From: Granulosicoccus sp045106475
GTDB lineage: Bacteria; Pseudomonadota; Gammaproteobacteria; Granulosicoccales; Granulosicoccaceae
Direction of reading: 5' to 3'
Length of the DNA: 64,000 bases
Assembly (NCBI GenBank): GCA_045106475.1
Contig: JBGCEO010000010.1
Span: 24,836 to 88,835, forward strand
The notes beneath the pieces were generated by a model that searched no databases, had not been told where the DNA came from, and saw only the letters and a program-made list of their open reading frames with translations. This document shows, in pieces, positions 17,373 to 26,297 of the stretch (position 1 is its first letter; each line of letters begins with the position of its first letter). The translations under genes were made by a program, and so were the position numbers.

Positions 17373-17980
17373 TGGACTCAGGATATTTCGCAATCGGTTT
17401 ACTGATTCTTCTTTGCTTGTTGATTGGCGCTGCATTAGCCTGGTTGTCAGGGCTGGATGATTCGCCAGACAAATCCGATGGTCGTCGCGATTCGCTCGAA
17501 CTACAAGATGACGCCACCACTCATCACAACAAGAAGATTGAGCAACTCATTGAAGCGGTCAATACCAAGTTACCGCAAACACAATGCGCTCAATGTGGTT
17601 ACCCCGGATGCCGCCCCTATGCCACCGCAATTGTTGAAAACGACGCTGCGATCAATCAATGCCCACCCGGTGGAGACTCCCTGATTGTAGAGTTAGCTGA
17701 GTTACTCGGTAAACAACCCCTGCCGCTTGACTCTGAACGGGGTGATACCAAGCCACCCCAAGTGGCTATTATTGATGAAACAGCCTGCATTGGTTGTGTT
17801 CTTTGTATATCCGCCTGCCCGGTCGATGCGATAGTGGGTGCCGCGAAGTACATGCACACCGTCATCAGTGATCAATGTACCGGCTGTGAACTCTGTGTGC
17901 CACCCTGCCCGGTTGATTGTATAGAACTCAGGCCGGTGGCTCTGCCGCTTAGCCAATGGCGATGGCCCAAGCCCCAATGA
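17372..17980 (+). CDS. rsxB: Rnf/Rsx complex iron-sulfur subunit B
   Basis: RsxB passes electrons from ferredoxin into the Rnf/Rsx complex. The 202 residues start with an N-terminal membrane helix. A four-cysteine [4Fe-4S] motif follows (CAQCGYPGCRPYA plus a later Cys in NQCPPGG). Two classical ferredoxin motifs come after it, CIGCVLCISACPVDAI and CTGCELCVPPCPVDCI. All cluster cysteines are intact. The start overlaps the rsxA stop by one base and the stop overlaps the chosen rsxC start by four bases. Confidence 0.96.
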   Translation: MDSGYFAIGLLILLCLLIGAALAWLSGLDDSPDKSDGRRDSLELQDDATTHHNKKIEQLIEAVNTKLPQTQCAQCGYPGCRPYATAIVENDAAINQCPPGGDSLIVELAELLGKQPLPLDSERGDTKPPQVAIIDETACIGCVLCISACPVDAIVGAAKYMHTVISDQCTGCELCVPPCPVDCIELRPVALPLSQWRWPKPQ

Positions 17981-19602
17981 ACTGGCTGAGCACATTATTA
18001 GAAAAGTCATCTCGACCGATCGCTATTCGTGGCGGGCTTGCATTACCGCGTAACAAACCCGGCTTGCCCGAACACAGCGATATCACTGAATTGGAAGTGC
18101 CAAAGGAGCTGGTCATTCCACTACTCAATTATCACGGTGAAACTATCAAGCCCTATGTAAAAGCCGGCGATCCGGTTCGTGTGGGAGATAAATTGGCGGC
18201 AGGAATTATCGCCAGTGCAAACGGATTTGTTCAAGCCATAGAGTATCGCAGCGTCGTACACCCCTCACACAGGCAAGAACTCTGTGTGGTTATTCAAAGC
18301 AACCATACCGACAATCTCCATCAGCAGCCTGTTCATCCAATGCAAGATGAACTGACGCTTAATCGCATCGCCGATTGTGGCATTCACGGGCTGGGTGGGG
18401 CCGGATTTAGCGCCGCCGAGAAGTTTGACTCGGCCATGGCTCGATCCAAAGGCGTCAAGATCCTGCTTATCAATGCTGTTGAATGTGAACCCATGATCAG
18501 CTGCGATGAAGCACTGATGATGACCGAGGCAGAAGAAATTATCCATGCGGTGCATGCATTGATACGATTCACTGACTGTCAGCAGTGCATATTTGCTATA
18601 GAGAATGACAAGACGCTGGCAATAGAACAGATTACGCAAGCGTTACAAAGATCCTGCTCAACAGATAGTGCAGATAGTGCATTAAACGCTACTTCTTCTC
18701 CCGGTCCAATCACCACTGGCCCGCCAACCACCATAGAGCTAAAACTTCTCGCACCTATCTATCCTTCTGGAGCAGAACGACCGCTGATTGAGCGAGTCAC
18801 GGATATCCGTATAGCACCGCCGGAAAGGCCGGCGCAGCATGGCATCGTTTGTATCAATGTAGCCACTGCGCTCGCCACATGGCGCGCGCAACACGGTTAC
18901 CCTCTTGTTTCAAGGGTAGTCACTATTAACGGACGTCGTGCTAAAAAACCCACTAATGCAAGAGTCAGGTTCGGCACTAGTATTGCCCGGGCATTAGAGA
19001 TGAGTGGCAATGGTGATTACCCGGCAGATTCTCGAATTCGAGTAGGAGGCCCCCTAAGCGGATTTGATGTGGCTGATCTTTCTGCACCCATAAGCACAAC
19101 CAGTAATTGCATTGCTATAGAACCTCCGATACGTCCGACGGCGATATCTCCCTGTATCCGTTGCAGTGCTTGTAGTGAAGTATGCCCTGTGGACTTGCTA
19201 CCTCAACAATTGTACTGGCATGCAAGTGGCGATGATTTCAACGGCTCTGCAGGCTTTGGCCTTGATAGCTGTATTGAGTGTGGATGTTGCGACCTTGTTT
19301 GCCCCTCTAACATCCCTCTGACCGCTACATTCAGGTATGCGCGCGGTGCGCTGCGCGAACAAGAACGACACGCTCAGCTTGCGTCACTTGCCGAGCAACG
19401 ATACCAGCAAAGAGAACAACGGCAAGCTGAGCGGGCAACGTTGCGGGAAGAGAAGCGAAAAGCTGCTCAGGAGCGCTTGCAAACCAACAGCAAGGATCCT
19501 ATTGCAGATGCACTCAAACGCGCTCAAGGACGCAGACGAGTCCCTAAAAAAGTGGCGACGTCCAAGCCTGATCGTAAACTATCCGATGATGATTCATCAT
19601 GA
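17977..19602 (+). CDS. rsxC: Rnf/Rsx complex subunit C
   Basis: RsxC is the peripheral subunit that binds NAD(H) and FMN, homologous to the 51-kDa subunit of complex I. From the ATG at 17977 (ATGA overlap with rsxB) it has 541 residues; an ATG at 17956 is also in frame. The glycine-rich nucleotide segment CGIHGLGGAGFSAAEKF and two [4Fe-4S] motifs, CIRCSACSEVCPVD and CIECGCCDLVCPSN, are present. The C-terminus is a charged coil rich in Glu, Arg and Gln of about 90 residues, much shorter than the Ala/Glu-rich tail in E. coli RsxC. Confidence 0.95.
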   Translation: MNWLSTLLEKSSRPIAIRGGLALPRNKPGLPEHSDITELEVPKELVIPLLNYHGETIKPYVKAGDPVRVGDKLAAGIIASANGFVQAIEYRSVVHPSHRQELCVVIQSNHTDNLHQQPVHPMQDELTLNRIADCGIHGLGGAGFSAAEKFDSAMARSKGVKILLINAVECEPMISCDEALMMTEAEEIIHAVHALIRFTDCQQCIFAIENDKTLAIEQITQALQRSCSTDSADSALNATSSPGPITTGPPTTIELKLLAPIYPSGAERPLIERVTDIRIAPPERPAQHGIVCINVATALATWRAQHGYPLVSRVVTINGRRAKKPTNARVRFGTSIARALEMSGNGDYPADSRIRVGGPLSGFDVADLSAPISTTSNCIAIEPPIRPTAISPCIRCSACSEVCPVDLLPQQLYWHASGDDFNGSAGFGLDSCIECGCCDLVCPSNIPLTATFRYARGALREQERHAQLASLAEQRYQQREQRQAERATLREEKRKAAQERLQTNSKDPIADALKRAQGRRRVPKKVATSKPDRKLSDDDSS

Positions 19603-20651
19603 ACGCCCATTCACTGGATATCGAGAGTATTAACTACCGTCGAAGAAGCGTTCGATCGACCATGCTACAGGTCATGGTAGCGCTGCTGCCAGGCACTGCT
19701 CTCTACGCATACCTGATAAGCAGCAGCGTACTCAGTAACATTGTCATCGCCTGTTTGGCTGCACTTGGCACTGAGGCCCTGATACTGATCCTGCGCGGAC
19801 GCAAATTATTACCTGCACTGGGTGATGGGAGCACACTGTTAGCTGCATGGCTGCTGGCTCTTTGTCTGCCGCCTTCGCTACCTGGAAGTCACGTCATTAT
19901 CGGTGCCATCACTATGGTGGCATTAGGCAAACATCTGTTTGGCGGCCTGGGACACAACCCGTTCAATCCGGCCATGGTTGCCTACGCAGTTTTGCTTGTA
20001 TCGTTTCCAGTCACGATGACTGATTGGCAATTCGAGAGCCCCTATCAGACGGTAAACACGCCTGGCTGGGATGCAGTAAGCAGCGCCACACCACTGGATC
20101 GCTTACGCGAACTCAAACTAAACAGTGATTTGAAAACACCTGATGCTGGTTCATCTACCAGTGCACTATCCTTGCAAAACAAGCTTGAACAACACAAGCA
20201 ACTCGAAAAAATCGAAACACAAATCACCCAGTCTATATGGGGGTGGCTCAGTGCAAGCTGGCTGTTAGGTGGTCTATATCTTCTGGCAATTCGCGTTATA
20301 AGTTGGCACATACCGCTCTCGGTGTTAGCAACGCTAGCATTGATCTACCTCGTAATGGGTTTCGCTGAAAGCCCCACACTACTATCGCTCCTACCAGCCA
20401 TGCTTTCCGGCTCATTGATTTTTGGCGCATTCTTTATCGCGACCGATCCTGTGACAGCAGCTACCAGCCCTTTGGGCAAGCTACTTTATGGTTGTGGTAT
20501 CGGCATTTTTACTTTTGTGATTAGGGAGAACAGTGTTTACCCGGAGGGTTTTGCTTTTGCCGTTCTTCTGATGAACATGTGCGTACCTCTCATCGATCGC
20601 ACCATTACGAGCTCTAACAGATCGGGCAAGCTGCCCAACCGCACATCATGA
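19599..20651 (+). CDS. rsxD: Rnf/Rsx complex membrane subunit D
   Basis: RsxD is a membrane subunit related to NqrB and thought to form part of the ion path. The 350 residues contain about nine hydrophobic helices. The flavin-attachment region SSATPLDRL, in which a threonine carries covalent FMN in the family, lies near residue 163. The start codon overlaps the rsxC stop by four bases (ATGA) and the stop overlaps rsxG in the same way. Confidence 0.95.
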   Translation: MNAHSLDIESINYRRRSVRSTMLQVMVALLPGTALYAYLISSSVLSNIVIACLAALGTEALILILRGRKLLPALGDGSTLLAAWLLALCLPPSLPGSHVIIGAITMVALGKHLFGGLGHNPFNPAMVAYAVLLVSFPVTMTDWQFESPYQTVNTPGWDAVSSATPLDRLRELKLNSDLKTPDAGSSTSALSLQNKLEQHKQLEKIETQITQSIWGWLSASWLLGGLYLLAIRVISWHIPLSVLATLALIYLVMGFAESPTLLSLLPAMLSGSLIFGAFFIATDPVTAATSPLGKLLYGCGIGIFTFVIRENSVYPEGFAFAVLLMNMCVPLIDRTITSSNRSGKLPNRTS

Positions 20652-21247
20652 ACGTACTCAAGCGAAGCGGCATAACGCTTGCGGTGTGTGTCGTAACAGC
20701 CCTGAGCTTACTCGCTGCTGCAAACAAGCTTACCCACAAACAGATAGAACGATCCCAACATGCCTGGCTTTCAAAAAGCCTGTTAGAAGTACTTCCCCCC
20801 GGGCCATACGACAATGATCCCCTTCAATCGCTTTCGAGGCTGGAGACATCAGCGCAAGGCGAAACTGCCGGGCCGCCCTTCTACCGCGTGTTTCAAAACG
20901 AGCAACCCTATGCAGCCGTTCTCGTTGTCACAACGCTAAATGGTTACAACGGCGCTATCGAGCTATTGATGGGTGTGCATTACAGCGGAGAGCTTGTGGG
21001 CGTAAGAATCATCAAACACAGAGAAACACCAGGGCTCGGAGACGATATAGAGTGGAAAAAATCGGACTGGGTGCAGGCTTTCGCTGGCAAGACTCTATCG
21101 AGAGCAACAGACTGGACAGTAAAAAAACAGGGCGGAAAGTTCGACTCATTTACCGGGGCAACTATCACACCCAAAGCCGTTGTTGCCGCAGTCCATGAAG
21201 CACTACAGTGGTTCATGCTCAACCGAGAGGCTGTATTTTCAGCATGA
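20648..21247 (+). CDS. rsxG: Rnf/Rsx complex flavoprotein subunit G
   Basis: RsxG is anchored by one N-terminal helix (residues about 9-26) with a periplasmic FMN-binding domain. The 199-residue protein shows the family segments HRETPGLGDDI and FDSFTGATITPKAVV. The latter is the S/T-GA-T-x-T motif to which FMN is bound covalently through a threonine, after transfer by ApbE. No apbE is seen in this window. The stop overlaps the rsxE start by four bases. Confidence 0.95.
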   Translation: MNVLKRSGITLAVCVVTALSLLAAANKLTHKQIERSQHAWLSKSLLEVLPPGPYDNDPLQSLSRLETSAQGETAGPPFYRVFQNEQPYAAVLVVTTLNGYNGAIELLMGVHYSGELVGVRIIKHRETPGLGDDIEWKKSDWVQAFAGKTLSRATDWTVKKQGGKFDSFTGATITPKAVVAAVHEALQWFMLNREAVFSA

Positions 21248-21921
21248 CTTCTTCGGCGTTAAACTCAAGCAGATTGATCGCAGATGGTTTGTGGAACGAA
21301 AATCCAGCACTCGTCAAACTACTTGGCTTGTGCCCGCTCCTAGCTGTTAGCAACAATGTGATTAACGGGTTTAGCCTGGGACTGGCCACGCTGCTCACAC
21401 TCGTGATCGCCAATCTCACTGTTTCGGCCATACGCCCGGTATTAATAAGTGCAATCAGAATTCCTATCTATGTACTGGTCATAGCAAGTACAGTGACCAT
21501 CATCGAACTGACGATGAAAGCCTGGCTGCCCGCACTACATGCATCGCTGGGAATATTTCTTCCTCTGATAGTGACCAATTGCCTGATTATCGGGCGTGTC
21601 GAGGCATTCGCCTCTCGCCAATCCATAAAGAGCTCATTAATTGACGCCATTGCCATGGGTATCGGTTTTCTATGGGTGCTTGTTCTTCTGGGGGCGATTC
21701 GTGAATTAATTGGTCAAGGCACACTACTAGGCGATGTTGACGTACTACTAGGAGCATTCGCAAATGATTGGTCTTTGCGGTTTTTTCATGAAGATCATGG
21801 CATGCTGATCGCAGTGTTACCACCGGGTGCATTTTTTGGTCTGGGCTTGCTACTGGCTTTGAAAAACTGGATAAATCAAAGCTACAGCCGCGAACAAAAC
21901 TCAAGCTCTGCTTCGCAATAA
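21244..21921 (+). CDS. rsxE: Rnf/Rsx complex membrane subunit E
   Basis: RsxE is an integral subunit similar to RsxA with inverted topology. The ATG at 21244 overlaps the rsxG stop (ATGA) and gives 225 residues; an earlier ATG at 21208 lies inside rsxG and adds an unrelated stretch. The family signature GLWNENPALVKLLGLCPLLAVSN is at the N-terminus, and LPLIVTNCLIIGR carries the conserved cysteine. It is the last rsx gene. In many gammaproteobacteria nth follows, but here a DUF1841 gene does. Confidence 0.95.
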   Translation: MTSSALNSSRLIADGLWNENPALVKLLGLCPLLAVSNNVINGFSLGLATLLTLVIANLTVSAIRPVLISAIRIPIYVLVIASTVTIIELTMKAWLPALHASLGIFLPLIVTNCLIIGRVEAFASRQSIKSSLIDAIAMGIGFLWVLVLLGAIRELIGQGTLLGDVDVLLGAFANDWSLRFFHEDHGMLIAVLPPGAFFGLGLLLALKNWINQSYSREQNSSSASQ

Positions 21922-21941
21922 ATCTACCGTCAGAAAATACT

Positions 21942-22370
21942 ATGCTGTTTACCCAAGATAGAACCAAAACGCGTGAACTATTCAGACGTGCATGGAAAAA
22001 ACACAGCAGCGGTGAGCCATTGGAACCACTGGAGAAACAAATCGCCTCTCTGCTCGAAGAGCATCCCGAATACCATTCCATGCTCGTGGGTAACGATGAC
22101 ATAGTGGATAAGGATTTCACCGGAGAAGATGGGCAGGAAAATCCGTTTATGCACCTCAGCTTGCATCTGGCGCTGCGTGAACAAGTTGGCACTGATCGCC
22201 CATCGGGAATTGCATCGATAACACGCTCGCTTTTGCTAAAGCACGGAGATGGTCACACAGTGGAGCACCTGATGATTGAACGTCTCGGTCTTTTTCTCTG
22301 GGAGTCGCAGCGTCAAGGTCGTGCGCCCGACGAAAAGGCTTATCTTGAAAGTCTAAAAGAGCTCCTGTAG
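21942..22370 (+). CDS. DUF1841 family protein
   Basis: This 142-residue soluble protein matches the DUF1841 family, with segments RELFRRAWKKH, NPFMHLSLHLALREQ and HTVEHLMIERLGLFLWESQR. It has no signal peptide or membrane helix and is rich in charged helices. The function of the family is unknown, although conserved His/Glu residues (HLSLH, EHLMIE) could bind a metal. It starts 20 bases after rsxE and is probably in the same transcript. Confidence 0.78.
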   Translation: MLFTQDRTKTRELFRRAWKKHSSGEPLEPLEKQIASLLEEHPEYHSMLVGNDDIVDKDFTGEDGQENPFMHLSLHLALREQVGTDRPSGIASITRSLLLKHGDGHTVEHLMIERLGLFLWESQRQGRAPDEKAYLESLKELL

Positions 22371-22681
22371 TTAGATAGGAGGCTGCGAGAGCGATTGAGG
22401 TTCAGCCTAGGGATTAGCAGTCAATTGAGGATATTGAAGGTCCGACACTCGTTTCTGACTTGACCCATGGCCATAACTTAGAGCCAGGCTTCCTGGCAAA
22501 CGCGACCCAGTTCTCGCAATCAATGCTACCGCGCTCCCAGATCGCAGTTGATCTTATAGTCGGCACCGCCGCGTAATTCAGATGTTTTGCATATCGTCGC
22601 TGTAGAAGGTGGTTGCCCACGATGGGCTTTTTTCATAGATCGAGAAGCACACACTCGAATTACCTGGCGAAAGAGTTCGGC
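22371..22681. other. Gene-free stretch before the L,D-transpeptidase
   Basis: About 310 bases between the DUF1841 gene and the chosen transpeptidase start. A 68-codon open frame on the minus strand (22414-22620) has no recognisable product. I see no strong hairpin terminator or clear promoter, though a promoter for the downstream gene must lie here. Confidence 0.4.
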
Positions 22682-24484
22682 ATGAACAGAGTTGTCATCG
22701 CTGTATCACTCATATCCATACTCACAGGCACAGAAGTTTTAGCCAATGAGACTGGGATTAAAGGCGTTTCAGCTGAAGTAAACTATGAACGAAGCGGCCC
22801 AACAGCTAAAGCGGCTTTGTTCGCTGATGCCCCTGTCCCCAAACTAGGCGCAGCGCATGCAATCAGCCTTGCAACCGAGCTAAGTCGAGACCTCTCCGGA
22901 CATGAGCTAGCCGCTCTGGAAAAATACGGCCCTTGGTTAACCGCAGAAGGTATCTCCAACAACGCACAGCAACTTATTCGTGCTATCCAGAATTCCCGTA
23001 TTCACGGCTTTAATCCTAAGGCTTATGGTGAAACACAGATCATGAGAACGATGGATACGCTTACTCATATTGATACACAGCGAACAATCTCCAATAACCC
23101 GTTAGCGCATTTTGACCCTCGAATAGTACATTTGCGAGACAAACTGAACAGGCTGCTTGATGTGGGCTTCGCAAAACTAGTCACGCATCACGGGCAAGGG
23201 CTGGTGGACGCACGCGCGATACAAAAAGGGTTGTACCGAGACGTGCCAGTTGTTCCTTTGGACACATACAAACAAGCACTGAGCACTGGAGTAAAAAGTG
23301 TACGTGAAATAATCAGGAGCGCTCAACCTGCAAGCACTGAGTATCATCGCTTGACGCAGCGCATGCGTGACTTACTCACAGAATATGCATCAGGCATCGA
23401 CAGAGTATCCATCGAGCCAACGGGTAACCTCTGGGCCACTCATAGACACGACGAGGTGTTTACTATCAAACGTCGTTTAATTGAGACTGGTGACTTACCC
23501 CTTAGCACCGTGTTGACACCTTTTTTTGATGCTGATCTGGTGGTTGCTCTTGAGCAATTCCAAAAACGTAACGGTCTTATATCGTCAGGCATTGTTGATC
23601 TGAAAACTCGTGAAGCGTTGAACTTTAGTATTAGAGATGAAATTACCGCCGTTTCTCTGTCCCTGGAGCGCTGGCGCTGGATGCCCAGAGACTTGGGAGA
23701 CAAACATTTATTCGTCAATATTCCAGACTACCGAGTACTAGTGAAAGAGGGTGAAGAGAGCACACTTTCTATGGTGGCAGTGGTGGGTGCTGTAGAACAC
23801 CCAACTCCTACATTTTCCAAGGACTTGAGCTACATGGAATTTAATCCAACATGGACCGTTCCAGCAAAAATAGCAAATCGCGAACTTCTACCTAAAGAGC
23901 GCCGCAAGCCGGGTTATCTGGCTTCGCGTAATTTCGATTACCTGAAGAGAGTAGGCAATAAGCTGGTAAAGGTACCTTCAACAGAAGTCACTCAGCAAGA
24001 CTTCCAACAGAATCCATTTCCTTATGTGCTGCAGCAACGTGGAGGTCCTGGTAATGCTTTGGGTCGGATGAAATTTATGATGCCGAACCCTTATGCGATC
24101 TATTTGCATGATACCCAGGCAAAAAGACACTTTACACTCAATGATCGCGCATTCAGCCATGGCTGCATTCGACTAAGTGAACCCGATCGTCTGGCACAGC
24201 TGTTGTTAAAGAGCGACGGATATTCTGCAGCTAATATTGAACAGGCTCTAACAAAGAAAAATACCCATCGAGTTAGATTTCGAACACCGATCCCAACCCA
24301 TCTAACCTACATAACCAGCTGGGTGGATGACACGGGCGCATGGCAAACTCGTCCAGATATTTATGGGCACAACCCGCCCCTGACATCAGCACTTCGCGCA
24401 AGCAACTCTTTGCTGTCGCTGATTTATAAAAACAGTTTTGGAGATATACTCAACACTATCGTATCAGCTGAGAACGATAGTTAG
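22682..24484 (+). CDS. YcbB-type L,D-transpeptidase
   Basis: This is a periplasmic enzyme that forms 3-3 cross-links in peptidoglycan, of the YcbB/LdtD type. The ATG at 22682 gives 600 residues starting with a signal peptide (cleaved near LANE); 23 extra upstream codons are possible but would place a charged tail before it. An N-terminal scaffold domain is followed by a peptidoglycan-binding-like segment (VVALEQFQKRNGLISSGIVD) and the YkuD catalytic domain. The active-site motif is HGCIRL with Cys near residue 495, preceded by the conserved YLHDT. It appears monocistronic. An upstream GAAAGAG could serve as ribosome binding site. Confidence 0.9.
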   Translation: MNRVVIAVSLISILTGTEVLANETGIKGVSAEVNYERSGPTAKAALFADAPVPKLGAAHAISLATELSRDLSGHELAALEKYGPWLTAEGISNNAQQLIRAIQNSRIHGFNPKAYGETQIMRTMDTLTHIDTQRTISNNPLAHFDPRIVHLRDKLNRLLDVGFAKLVTHHGQGLVDARAIQKGLYRDVPVVPLDTYKQALSTGVKSVREIIRSAQPASTEYHRLTQRMRDLLTEYASGIDRVSIEPTGNLWATHRHDEVFTIKRRLIETGDLPLSTVLTPFFDADLVVALEQFQKRNGLISSGIVDLKTREALNFSIRDEITAVSLSLERWRWMPRDLGDKHLFVNIPDYRVLVKEGEESTLSMVAVVGAVEHPTPTFSKDLSYMEFNPTWTVPAKIANRELLPKERRKPGYLASRNFDYLKRVGNKLVKVPSTEVTQQDFQQNPFPYVLQQRGGPGNALGRMKFMMPNPYAIYLHDTQAKRHFTLNDRAFSHGCIRLSEPDRLAQLLLKSDGYSAANIEQALTKKNTHRVRFRTPIPTHLTYITSWVDDTGAWQTRPDIYGHNPPLTSALRASNSLLSLIYKNSFGDILNTIVSAENDS

Positions 24485-24532
24485 GCTGTTTACCTCTTAA
24501 TATGGGTCATAGTCAACTGCCATGAGCAATAT

Positions 24533-24620
24533 TGCTTTATGGCTTTATGGCTTTATGGCTTTATGGCTTTATGGCTTTATGGCTTTATGGCTTTATGGCT
24601 TTATGGTTTTATGGTTTTAT
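24533..24620. repeat. 8-bp tandem repeat overlapping the 3' end of mazG
   Basis: Eight exact copies of GGCTTTAT occupy 24541-24604, preceded by a one-mismatch copy (24533-24540) and followed by two GGTTTTAT copies (24605-24620). The minus-strand mazG stop codon (24617-24619) falls inside the last unit. The unit length is not a multiple of three, so a change in copy number shifts any frame crossing it. Here, however, the mazG stop precedes the array in mazG's direction of reading. Confidence 0.95.
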
Positions 24621-25507
24621 GGTTTTTTTGCACGCTCCCATAAAGCGTCCAATTGCTCAATCCCTAGTGAGTTCAATGCTAGACCATCTTGGGCAGCCTG
24701 TATCTCTACCCGCTTAAAGCGCTCAGAGAATTTCATACTCGCCCGCGCGAGAGCTGTTTCAGAATCGGTTGAACAGTGACGTGCCAGGTTCACTACGGTG
24801 AAAAGTAGATCTCCTAATTCATCTTCAATTGCATCAGCGTGTCCCGAGGCGATTGCCTCTTGCACTTCGTTGATCTCTTCATCCAATTTATCCCAGACTT
24901 GATCCAACGATGGCCAATCAAAGCCAAGCCGCGCGGCACGCTTTTGGATCTTATCAGCACGCTTTAGGGCAGGAAGATTGATGGCAACACCGTCCAGAGC
25001 TGAAGCCTGGGCAGTAGTGCATGAACTGCTAGATGGTTGAGCTCGCTGCTTTGGTACTGAGTCAACGGGAAAGGCCTGGTTTGTAAGGGAATGTTGACGC
25101 TGATCCCGTTTCGCCTGTTTGGCCCTACGTTCTGTTGCTTTGATTGCCTCCCAGGCGCTTTTCAACTCGTCCTCAGTCTCATAAACGACATCAGCAAAAA
25201 CATGCGGGTGTCGTCTAATCATCTTGTCGACAATAGATTGAGCCACATCGTCAAACGTAAAGGCAGATAGTTCGCTTGCCATCTGTGCATGGAAAACCAC
25301 CTGGAACAGCAGATCGCCTAATTCATCCTGCAAATCATCTAGATCATGTCGCTCGATAGCATCGGCCACTTCATAGGCCTCCTCTATCGTAAAAGGCGCA
25401 ATGCTATGAAAGTTCTGCTTGATGTCCCAGGCGCATCCCGAATCAGGGTCTCGCAGCTGGCGCATGATCTCTAGAAGCTGATCAAGAGGCTTGTCATTTG
25501 TATCCAT
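24617..25507 (-). CDS. mazG: Nucleoside triphosphate pyrophosphohydrolase
   Basis: MazG hydrolyses (d)NTPs to monophosphates and pyrophosphate and lowers ppGpp-linked stress in E. coli. Two MazG domains are visible: the first with EEAYEVADAIERHDLDDLQDELGDLL (residues about 42-67), the second with DEEINEVQEAI and DAIEDELGDLLFTVVNLAR, both with the EExxE...ExxD metal-binding pattern. At 296 residues it is longer than the usual 260-280. The extra length is a Ser/Gln/Ala-rich linker at about 138-178. The gene ends inside an 8-bp tandem repeat, so its last residues (AKKP) are repeat-derived in part. Confidence 0.92.
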   Translation of the reverse strand: MDTNDKPLDQLLEIMRQLRDPDSGCAWDIKQNFHSIAPFTIEEAYEVADAIERHDLDDLQDELGDLLFQVVFHAQMASELSAFTFDDVAQSIVDKMIRRHPHVFADVVYETEDELKSAWEAIKATERRAKQAKRDQRQHSLTNQAFPVDSVPKQRAQPSSSSCTTAQASALDGVAINLPALKRADKIQKRAARLGFDWPSLDQVWDKLDEEINEVQEAIASGHADAIEDELGDLLFTVVNLARHCSTDSETALARASMKFSERFKRVEIQAAQDGLALNSLGIEQLDALWERAKKP

Positions 25508-25594
25508 GGTCTAACGCTAACACTATGTAGCGCGACCCTGGAACGAAAATGAGTAAAAAACTGTTGGCCGATGGAACCAAACTGGACCGAACAG

Positions 25595-26215
25595 CTAGAA
25601 CGAAATACTCATGCCGAAGTGCGCGCTACGATCCAGGCGGACGTTATCGAAGTCATTAGTGTCAAAGCGTAATCGCCGATAGCCGAAGTACACACGCGCA
25701 CGTGGCATAACTTCGACCTGCAATCTGGTAGTGATTTCACTGTATCGTTCAGCATCGGTGAAGCTGGTGATACTGGGGGCGTAGAAACCCTCAATGCTCA
25801 ACTCAACCGGGTTATATGGCGACTGACGCAACAGTAAGCCTGCCTGAAAACCTAATCCAAGTGCGCCAACAGTTTCTTCTCGCCCCGCTGCAGCACGTGA
25901 TTCCTCAACCTTGATTTCTCCGCCAATCAGCTTCATGCCGGCGCTAATCTGGTATTGGGAATTAACCGACTGCCTATAGCCTCTTGCCAACAGGGTAGCG
26001 TGCAGAATGTTCGCACCATCTTCTGTAATAAACGCCCCCAGTGCTATCTCAGAGCCGCCTGCTACTTCCTGGGCCTGGCTACCATAGAACAGCGGATCAG
26101 GGTTCAGAGTGAACGTCAGATTAGCTGTTTCATTGCTCAATGCCAGATCAAGACCACTTGCCAGCACAGTGGTGGATCCAAACAGCAGAAATAATCCTGC
26201 CAGTGCTTTTTTCAT
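25595..26215 (-). CDS. YfaZ-like outer-membrane barrel protein
   Basis: This 206-residue protein has a signal peptide (residues 1-19, cleaved after LAS) and a mature part built of alternating polar/hydrophobic strands ending in the aromatic SAHFGMSISF. The N-terminal segment SGLDLALSNETANLTF is typical of the YfaZ family, uncharacterised predicted outer-membrane proteins. It lies 87 bases upstream of mazG on the same strand and may share a transcript. The function is unknown. Confidence 0.72.
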   Translation of the reverse strand: MKKALAGLFLLFGSTTVLASGLDLALSNETANLTFTLNPDPLFYGSQAQEVAGGSEIALGAFITEDGANILHATLLARGYRQSVNSQYQISAGMKLIGGEIKVEESRAAAGREETVGALGLGFQAGLLLRQSPYNPVELSIEGFYAPSITSFTDAERYSEITTRLQVEVMPRARVYFGYRRLRFDTNDFDNVRLDRSAHFGMSISF

Positions 26216-26297
26216 GCCTCACCCCGAGGAAATAAATTCGTTATCTACGGAGTCTAGACGCGATTTTCAGAGCCGCAAGGGAAGTTGCATGACAACG

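Noticed and set aside
22414..22620. 68-codon minus-strand frame before the transpeptidase gene
   Set aside because: No family resemblance and no ribosome binding site that I can see; kept only as part of a gene-free stretch.
24522..24779. Open frame with repeated LYGFMALW units
   Set aside because: It is a translation of the 8-bp tandem repeat followed by antisense mazG, with no ribosome binding site or family resemblance.
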